Shown: positions 42,405-48,195 of the stretch, piece by piece
Numbering within the stretch: position 1 is the stretch's first letter
Layout: every line of letters starts with the position of its first letter
From: an uncultured Pseudanabaenaceae cyanobacterium
GTDB taxonomy: Bacteria > Cyanobacteriota > Cyanobacteriia > PCC-9006 > JAAUQQ01
Assembly: GCA_938017515.1 (NCBI GenBank)
Contig: CALIJJ010000036.1
Span: forward strand, 1 to 48,195
Direction of reading: 5' to 3'
DNA length: 48,195 nucleotides
Program-made: the position numbers and the translations under genes
Notes under the pieces: model-generated
What the model saw: only the letters and a program-made list of their open reading frames with translations
Databases searched by the model: none
What the model was told of the DNA's origin: nothing

Positions 42405-42803
42405 CAATCCTCGGAACCACAGCTTTTCAAAGCTAAATCCCGGCACGGCTTCTGCAACATCTGCTGCATGCTGAAGCTCAGTCTCCGAGAGGTCAACACC
42501 ACAATCGAGGGCCAAGGCCATGACCTCTGCCGTCGATTGGCATTTCTTGAGACGTTCATCGAGCGCTTTCGATTCGTGGACTTGGCGAAAGAATCCACTG
42601 GGCTTATCGTCCAGGGCATCGATCCACTGCTGATAGGCGGACTGAGCGATCGCCCCAAAATCCTGGGGCGACAGCTCAAGGCCCTCTGCCTTCGCTAAGG
42701 CTAAAAACGCCATGGGAGAAGCAACCTCCCTTAGTTGTGCTTGCAGCTCTGGAGAAGCTGCAACTTTATCATTGAAGGCTTGGACGGACTGGGGTAGCAC
42801 CAT
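42390..42803 (-). CDS. Protein with two Nif11-like domains
   Basis: A 137-residue protein. The first Nif11-like domain (about 6-52) reads VQAFNDKVAASPELQAQLRE and PMAFLALAKAEGLELSPQDF. The second (about 70-120) reads FFRQVHESKALDERLKKCQS and VMALALDCGVDLSETELQHA. Nif11 domains commonly serve as leader peptides of ribosomal peptides (nitrile-hydratase/Nif11 class), but here two copies fill the protein. The tail (VPGFSFEKLWFRGLGLIP) has no Cys/Ser/Thr-rich core and no double-glycine cleavage site. No maturation enzyme or transporter lies nearby. A stand-alone regulatory or nitrogen-related role is as likely as a precursor. Confidence 0.82.
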   Translation of the reverse strand: MVLPQSVQAFNDKVAASPELQAQLREVASPMAFLALAKAEGLELSPQDFGAIAQSAYQQWIDALDDKPSGFFRQVHESKALDERLKKCQSTAEVMALALDCGVDLSETELQHAADVAEAVPGFSFEKLWFRGLGLIP

Positions 42804-42864
42804 TGTTGAAACCGAACGTAGGGCACAGCGGCAGGAGAACAGCAGCAGAAAACAACGGCAGAAA

Positions 42865-44502
42865 TTAGACTGAAATCGGCTCCTGCCCAGAAATCACGGG
42901 GGCGATCGAACTCAGGGATAAATCCTTATGCTCTGCCACCAGCTGATTGACATTCCACTCATTCTTGAACAGCAGTACGGGACGCCCCCAGCTATCCTTG
43001 ACCGTCAAAACGTTGAACAGACGCCCCACTGTTTCGAGCGCTTCCCAGCCGCCATCGACCCAGCGAGCAACTTTATACGCCAAGGGATCCAGCCGCGTTT
43101 CCACACCGTACTCGCTTTCTAGACGGTATTGCACCACCTCAAGCTGAAGCTGGCCCACCGCGGCCAAAATCGGCTCCCGCTTCGACTCATCCTTGGAGTA
43201 CATAATCTGTACGGCACCTTCCTCCCGCAGCTCTGAGACCCCTTTATTGAAGCTCTTGAACTTGGAGGGATTGGGGTTGCGCAAGGTGGCAAAGATTTCC
43301 GGCGAGAAACAGGGAATCCCCTCATACTCAAGCTTTTTGCCCGTGTAGATGGTGTCACCAATGGCAAAGGCACCCGGATTATTGAGGCCAATCACATCGC
43401 CGGGATAGGCTTCCTCCATGGACTCACGGCCCTGGGCAAAGAGCTTTTGGGGGCGGGAGAGGCGCACGGTTTTGCCGGTGCGGGCGTGCTTGACCGTCAT
43501 GTCCTTTTCGAAGCGACCGGAGCAAACGCGGATGAAGGCGACGCGATCGCGGTGTTTCGGATCCATATTCGCCTGGAGCTTAAAGACAAAGCCCGTAAAC
43601 TCGGGATAATCCGGCTCAATGTCGCCTTTGGTACTGGTGTGTTCTCCGGGCTTGAGTCCGTAGTCCAAAAATGACTTGAGAAACAGCTCCACACCAAAGT
43701 TCGTCATGGCACTACCAAAGAAGACCGGCGTCAGCGTACCTGCATGAACTTTCGCGAGGTCAAACTCAGCCCCCGCTTCTTCGAGCAGCTCCACTTCCTC
43801 CTTGAGTTGCTCATACAAATCATCTTCGATCAATTCAGCGAGGCGAGGGTCGTCCAGCTGCATCACCGTATCCTCAGCCTGCTTCTTGCCGCCGATGGTG
43901 CGCTCAAACAGGTGAACCTCTTTGTTGCGACGATCGTAGACTCCCTTGAAGCGATCGCCAATGCCAATGGGCCAATTCACCGGATAGGTCTGGAGGCCCA
44001 GCTCCTGCTCAATCTCATCGAGTAGTTCCAGGGGCTCTCGCCCAGGACGATCCATCTTGTTGAAGAACGTGAAAATCGGGATCTTGCGCATCTGACAGAC
44101 CTCAAACAGCTTGCGTGTCTGAGGCTCTAGACCCTTGGCAGCGTCCTCTAGCATCACCGCATTGTCGGCAGCGGCGAGGGTGCGGTAGGTGTCTTCACTA
44201 AAGTCCTGGTGCCCCGGTGTATCCAGAAGATTGATTTGAAAATCTTGGTAGTCAAACTGGAGCACCGTCGATGTAATGGAAATCCCCCGCTGTTTCTCCA
44301 TCTCCATCCAATCGGACGTGGCCTGACGCTGGGCTCGCCGTGCCTTCACGGATCCCGCCTCCTGAATCGCCCCACCGTAGAGCAGCAGTTTCTCAGTCAA
44401 TGTGGTCTTGCCCGCGTCCGGGTGAGAAATAATCGCGAAATTTCTGCGGCGATCAATTTCTTCTTTGAGGTCGGCAACATCGAGGGTGTCCTTGGTGCTC
44501 AT
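42865..44502 (-). CDS. prfC: Peptide chain release factor 3
   Basis: RF3, a translational GTPase that recycles RF1/RF2 from the ribosome after termination. At 545 residues it is normal for RF3. The GTPase motifs are [15 protein letters not shown] (G1), the effector region [10 protein letters not shown] (G2), [14 protein letters not shown] (G3) and [12 protein letters not shown] (G4). Domain II and the RF3-specific C-terminus follow ([18 protein letters not shown]). The frame is open upstream to 44787, but the ATG at 44502 ([12 protein letters not shown]) gives the family N-terminus. It is divergent from the NACHT gene with about 208 bp between starts. Confidence 0.96.
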   Translation of the reverse strand: MSTKDTLDVADLKEEIDRRRNFAIISHPDAGKTTLTEKLLLYGGAIQEAGSVKARRAQRQATSDWMEMEKQRGISITSTVLQFDYQDFQINLLDTPGHQDFSEDTYRTLAAADNAVMLEDAAKGLEPQTRKLFEVCQMRKIPIFTFFNKMDRPGREPLELLDEIEQELGLQTYPVNWPIGIGDRFKGVYDRRNKEVHLFERTIGGKKQAEDTVMQLDDPRLAELIEDDLYEQLKEEVELLEEAGAEFDLAKVHAGTLTPVFFGSAMTNFGVELFLKSFLDYGLKPGEHTSTKGDIEPDYPEFTGFVFKLQANMDPKHRDRVAFIRVCSGRFEKDMTVKHARTGKTVRLSRPQKLFAQGRESMEEAYPGDVIGLNNPGAFAIGDTIYTGKKLEYEGIPCFSPEIFATLRNPNPSKFKSFNKGVSELREEGAVQIMYSKDESKREPILAAVGQLQLEVVQYRLESEYGVETRLDPLAYKVARWVDGGWEALETVGRLFNVLTVKDSWGRPVLLFKNEWNVNQLVAEHKDLSLSSIAPVISGQEPISV

Positions 44503-44710
44503 GGGCGGGCAGCGCTTAGATAATCTTGCGTTGCTCCATTTTAGAGGCTCAGACACCGGCTGCTTCGCCAAGATGCCTGGGAACCCCTGGAATCTCCACC
44601 TAAATATCTCCCCAGCGCAGAATAACGCGCTGCGACTCCCCTCCTCCAATTGGGCAACCTGGAATAGAGGCGGGCTCTCTGTCTTTGGCCACCTGGAGCT
44701 GCGGCAATCT

Positions 44711-47700
44711 ATGTCAACGCGAATCTGGAAGTTTCTCACAACTGATATCAAGGGGTTGATTGCCGGAGAGGCAGCCCCTTTAGGCATGGATGCTGCGGAT
44801 GCAGTGCTGCGACTGGCGGCTAAACTTCAGGACGAAGGTCCCCAGTCCCAGGAATTGGCCCCCATTGTTGGGCAAATTACGTCTTTGCTCGATATTTTCA
44901 ATCTCCCTCTCACCAAGTTCATTGCTCTCAGCCTCCCGTTTGAGGCGATCGCAGGGGATCTCCTGCAGTTTTACCGCGACAAAACCCAGCAGGAGCCGAG
45001 CCTAGGCCAATGCGTCTGCCTTGTTAGCCAGGCCGCCTACCTGGAAAGTATCAAAACCGTTCTGTCGAGCCCAAAGCTTCGCCCGTGGCTGAAAAAGGTG
45101 GGTCAGGATCCTGTCTCACCTCGGGTGGCCGAAGGTCTTCAGGATCTGGGGCAAATGGTGCTGGCCGATGAGGATGTGCGGCTGGCCTTGATTGACTTTC
45201 CGACCAGTCAATTAGCCAAGGCCTTCAATCCGCTGTTTGCCACCCGATTAACCCAACTGGGACTCAAAGAAAACGTTGCCCAGGCGATCGCCCAGCGCAC
45301 CGCCTTGCTGACCGAACAACGCATGCGCGCACCGTTGAACAACTCCGGTGAGCGGGTTCAGCGCCTGATCGAGTGGTACCGCATCGGAGGTCGCGCCGCC
45401 CTGCGTAAATACCTCAGCATCGACTCCTATCTCAACGAAGTCATCCGATGCGAACGGGAAGAATCCCTCTCCAGTGAAGCCTTTACGATCCAGGATCTTT
45501 ATGTTCCCCCTCAGTCGCGAGCCTTAAACCCAGAAGGGATCCCCCTAGAGGGATACCCCGTGCTGCCCTTACAACAGTGCGTCCAGGACTGGCTGGATGA
45601 TGAGCGCAATCCAGAGCAAATTCTTTTCATTGAGGGGGAAGCAGGCCGAGGTAAAAGCACGTTTTGTCAGATGTTTGCGGACTGGGCACGCATTCACCTC
45701 CACCCCAGCTGGACTCCCATTCTGATCAAGGTCAGCGATGTGGCACCACCGGGAGAGAGTTTCGAGACCTGGCTCAGTGAAGCCATTGGCCGGGATTTCA
45801 CCCGTGACGATCCCAATTGGCTCGCCGCTCCCAACGTTCGTTTTCTCTTCATCATCGACGGCGTTGATACCCTCGGCCTGAGTCAGCGACCTGGCGCAAC
45901 GCTCGAACAATTCCTCGAAAAAGTCAGCCAGTTCCATCGGAATTGCATCAGCTACCTGGAACATGAACACCGCATTTTGCTCACGGGACGCACCCTGTCT
46001 CTGCTCGATCGACAGCTCAGTGTCCCCGACAATCTGACTCGGCTCGAAATTCTGCCAATGGACAATGCCCTGCAACAAAGCTGGGTGCAACAGTTGGCCA
46101 AACGCACGGGCTATCGTCCGGAGGAATTCAAGGAATTTCTCAGCGATCCCTATTTACCCGAGAGCATTCGTGGGCTCAGCCAAGAACCCATTTTTCTGGG
46201 GCTGCTGGCAGCCATGTTTTTCCAGGGCGAACTCACGGCCCATGCCTTTGAAGACACCAGCGAGGCAGGCGCAAAGGTGAAGTTTTTCACGCGCTTAATG
46301 GACTGGGTGATTGCAGAATCAGAACTGGTGACCCTAGGACTGGAACCCGAGCAACTGCGTACGATGCTACGCGAAGCTGGTCTTTGCAGCGTCCAGCTCG
46401 GCACCGAGACGGTGCCCTTAAACGCGATCGAACAACGCCTCTCCAATCCATCCATCCTAGGCTTGACGCCGTCTCCAGCAGCCTCTTCAGAACATCAGCC
46501 CAATCATTCCGAAGCATCCACCCTTCAAATCTCTGATAGCTCCGATATACCCGTTCAAATTTCTGAGTTTCCTATTTCTGAAGCATCGACCCCTCCCATC
46601 GAGCCGATGGCGGACGAAATTCCCAACCTTGATGCACCGCTTCCTGGAGCCCTGGTGATTCAACCCTCGCTGATGCCTCTGCCCATCGCCACCATCCAAT
46701 CTCGCAGCAGCAGCCAACACATTGCCGCCCTCACGCTCAGCCACCGCAACTTCAGCCAATTCCTCTTTGCCGAACAACTGCGCGTCGGTTTAGAAGAGTG
46801 GGCCAAACTCCGCAAGCCGGGCACCGAAACCGTTGATTTAGACTGGGAGATCTATGACCTCCTGGGCTACGGGGGCCTCACCCAAGAAATTGTCCAGTTT
46901 TTGCTGGTGATGTTGGACCAAAGTCCCAATTTTGAGCCTGAAGCGCTGTTCCACCGACTCCAAGACTTCTATCTACGCTGGGCCACGGGGCGGATTATCG
47001 ACGAAGAGCCCCCTACCCTACCCCAGCAAAAGATGCAGCAGTTGCGAAAACAACAGCAGTATCGCGAGAAGCCCTTGGGCCAGCGACAGGTGGATGCCTA
47101 CACCGGCTTCAACGTAATGATTCTGCTGCTGGAATTAAACCGCTACGCACGGGTGCGGGAAGATCTGAAACAAAAAATTATTTTCTATCCCACGGGGCGC
47201 ATGAGCATGGCGCGATCGCCCGATCGACTCCTGCGCATCATTCAGGTGGGTCAATGTATCAGCCCCAGCGCCTTCAGCGATATCGTCGGGCCCTTTCTCA
47301 GCGGCGTTCACCTCAGCGGCTCGAACTTGCGGGGCACCGACCTGCGCCATGTCAATCTCAGTGGCGCAGACCTCAGCGGGGTCAATCTCAACGGTGCCGA
47401 CCTGCGCTATGCCGACCTACGCGGTGCAGACCTCAGCGGCGCCAACTTGAACGGTGCCAATTTGAGCCGGGCTAATCTACGACGGATTTCCCTGAGCCGG
47501 GCCATTCTGACCGGAGCAACCCTGATTCAGGCCTACCTCAGCAATGCCGATATGATTGGCGCACTCTTCCATGGTGCTGATCTGAGCGGGGCAGATTTGA
47601 GCCTAGCGGATCTCAGCCTGGCGGACCTCCGGGGGGCGATTTTGAACCGTGCCGACCTGAGTTTGACCGATCTGCGCAGTGCCAGCCTCAACTGCGCCTC

Positions 47701-48058
47701 CTTGCAGGAAGCCACCCTCAACCGAGCCTCTTTCAGTAAGGCGGATTTGCGTAGCGCCTGGCTGCACAAGGCAAACCTGAGTCTGGCAGACCTCAGCTCG
47801 GCGGACCTCAGCCTAGCAGACTTGAACTTTGCCAATCTCAGCCTGGCAGACCTCAGCGGCGCGACCTTACATCACGCAGATCTGCGCGGCACGGATTTGA
47901 GCGGCGCAGACCTAAATCGTACCCGGATGCAGGGCATTCGCTGGGACGAAACCACGGGTCTAGAGGGCGTTCGGGGCCTAGAGAAAGCCATTGATCTGCC
48001 CGACGGCATTTTACCGGGCGATCTGCTGGAGTTTACAGAATCGATGCTGCCAACCTAG
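44711..48058 (+). CDS. NACHT-type NTPase with C-terminal pentapeptide repeats
   Basis: A 1115-residue STAND-class NTPase. The helical N-terminal 300 residues match no domain I know. Walker A is at 309-317 (GEAGRGKST, Lys315) after the typical ILFIEGEAG strand, and Walker B at 379-386 (FIIDGVD, Asp383). NACHT-like helical regions run to about 590, then a Ser/Pro-rich disordered linker (about 590-665), then more helical sequence ([20 protein letters not shown]). From about 860 to 1080 there are some 44 pentapeptides ([20 protein letters not shown] and onward), forming a long beta helix. In place of leucine-rich or WD repeats, the beta helix is probably the sensor. Functions of this class include signalling and anti-phage defence, but none is shown here. 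The ATG at 44711 is preferred over a frame opening at 44465 inside prfC. Confidence 0.92.
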   Translation: MSTRIWKFLTTDIKGLIAGEAAPLGMDAADAVLRLAAKLQDEGPQSQELAPIVGQITSLLDIFNLPLTKFIALSLPFEAIAGDLLQFYRDKTQQEPSLGQCVCLVSQAAYLESIKTVLSSPKLRPWLKKVGQDPVSPRVAEGLQDLGQMVLADEDVRLALIDFPTSQLAKAFNPLFATRLTQLGLKENVAQAIAQRTALLTEQRMRAPLNNSGERVQRLIEWYRIGGRAALRKYLSIDSYLNEVIRCEREESLSSEAFTIQDLYVPPQSRALNPEGIPLEGYPVLPLQQCVQDWLDDERNPEQILFIEGEAGRGKSTFCQMFADWARIHLHPSWTPILIKVSDVAPPGESFETWLSEAIGRDFTRDDPNWLAAPNVRFLFIIDGVDTLGLSQRPGATLEQFLEKVSQFHRNCISYLEHEHRILLTGRTLSLLDRQLSVPDNLTRLEILPMDNALQQSWVQQLAKRTGYRPEEFKEFLSDPYLPESIRGLSQEPIFLGLLAAMFFQGELTAHAFEDTSEAGAKVKFFTRLMDWVIAESELVTLGLEPEQLRTMLREAGLCSVQLGTETVPLNAIEQRLSNPSILGLTPSPAASSEHQPNHSEASTLQISDSSDIPVQISEFPISEASTPPIEPMADEIPNLDAPLPGALVIQPSLMPLPIATIQSRSSSQHIAALTLSHRNFSQFLFAEQLRVGLEEWAKLRKPGTETVDLDWEIYDLLGYGGLTQEIVQFLLVMLDQSPNFEPEALFHRLQDFYLRWATGRIIDEEPPTLPQQKMQQLRKQQQYREKPLGQRQVDAYTGFNVMILLLELNRYARVREDLKQKIIFYPTGRMSMARSPDRLLRIIQVGQCISPSAFSDIVGPFLSGVHLSGSNLRGTDLRHVNLSGADLSGVNLNGADLRYADLRGADLSGANLNGANLSRANLRRISLSRAILTGATLIQAYLSNADMIGALFHGADLSGADLSLADLSLADLRGAILNRADLSLTDLRSASLNCASLQEATLNRASFSKADLRSAWLHKANLSLADLSSADLSLADLNFANLSLADLSGATLHHADLRGTDLSGADLNRTRMQGIRWDETTGLEGVRGLEKAIDLPDGILPGDLLEFTESMLPT

Positions 48059-48158
48059 CCAGAACTCATCGGCAATGCATCATTCCCCAGACAGCCTCCA
48101 AGAAATGATGGCCCATGCATTGAGCAAAGACATTAGACCGCTTGCATCACTCTGCTGG

Positions 48159-48194
48159 CCCTCTCCCTAAATCCCTCCCCAGCGTGGGAGAGGG
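48159..48194. repeat. Hairpin repeat CCCTCTCCC...GGGAGAGGG at right edge
   Basis: Nine-base perfect arms at 48159-48167 and 48186-48194. The sequence resembles a dispersed intergenic hairpin common in cyanobacterial genomes (from memory). It is cut by the window edge. Confidence 0.6.
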
Positions 48195-48195
48195 A

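Overview
The window is cyanobacterial chromosomal DNA. The palindrome GCGATCGC (HIP1-type) recurs throughout, and many genes belong to cyanobacterial families: Tab2, a short ribosomal protein S1, DUF2584, StpA (glucosylglycerol-phosphate phosphatase), ADO (aldehyde-deformylating oxygenase) and Ols (olefin synthase). StpA implies glucosylglycerol as compatible solute, so a salt-tolerant organism is likely. I cannot name the species.

Layout. 0-8.2 kb: ankyrin protein, Na+/H+ antiporter, a structured non-coding stretch followed by back-to-back terminators, a decayed IS1-family element beside a 100-residue reading frame, an MscS-type channel, stpA and a VOC-domain protein (minus strand). 8.6-12.8 kb: response regulator, Tab2-like protein, S1 and a creatininase-family protein. 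12.8-26.7 kb: a hydrocarbon/lipid locus reading ado, ols (2881-residue FAAL-ACP-KS-AT-KR-ACP-ST-TE polyketide synthase), an unnamed membrane protein, an unnamed 335-residue protein, accA and a short-chain dehydrogenase. 27-31.3 kb: a three-gene signalling operon (histidine kinase, CheY-like regulator, REC-PAS-GGDEF-EAL). 31.4-37.7 kb: YHS lipoprotein, a 57-residue small protein, carotenoid oxygenase, aminotransferase with a structured leader, and two glycosyltransferases. 37.7-48.2 kb: an M48-like membrane protein lacking a catalytic histidine, a methyltransferase, a pentapeptide protein, DUF2584, a double-Nif11 protein, prfC and a large NACHT-pentapeptide protein.

The most interesting signal is the hydrocarbon locus. 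In many cyanobacteria the order is ado-aar-accA-SDR, where Aar (acyl-ACP reductase) makes the aldehyde that ADO deformylates to alkane. Here ado, accA and the SDR keep that order, but aar is absent and its place is held by a complete olefin synthase plus two uncharacterised genes. Published surveys, as I recall them, describe the Aar/ADO and Ols routes as mutually exclusive in a genome. This locus looks like an in-place swap that kept a divergent ADO with all its iron ligands. Either the ADO has a new aldehyde source or role, or it is a relic, or aar lies elsewhere. A second genome-scale habit is the many exact short tandem duplications (unit 12-16 bp) in both intergenic and coding DNA.
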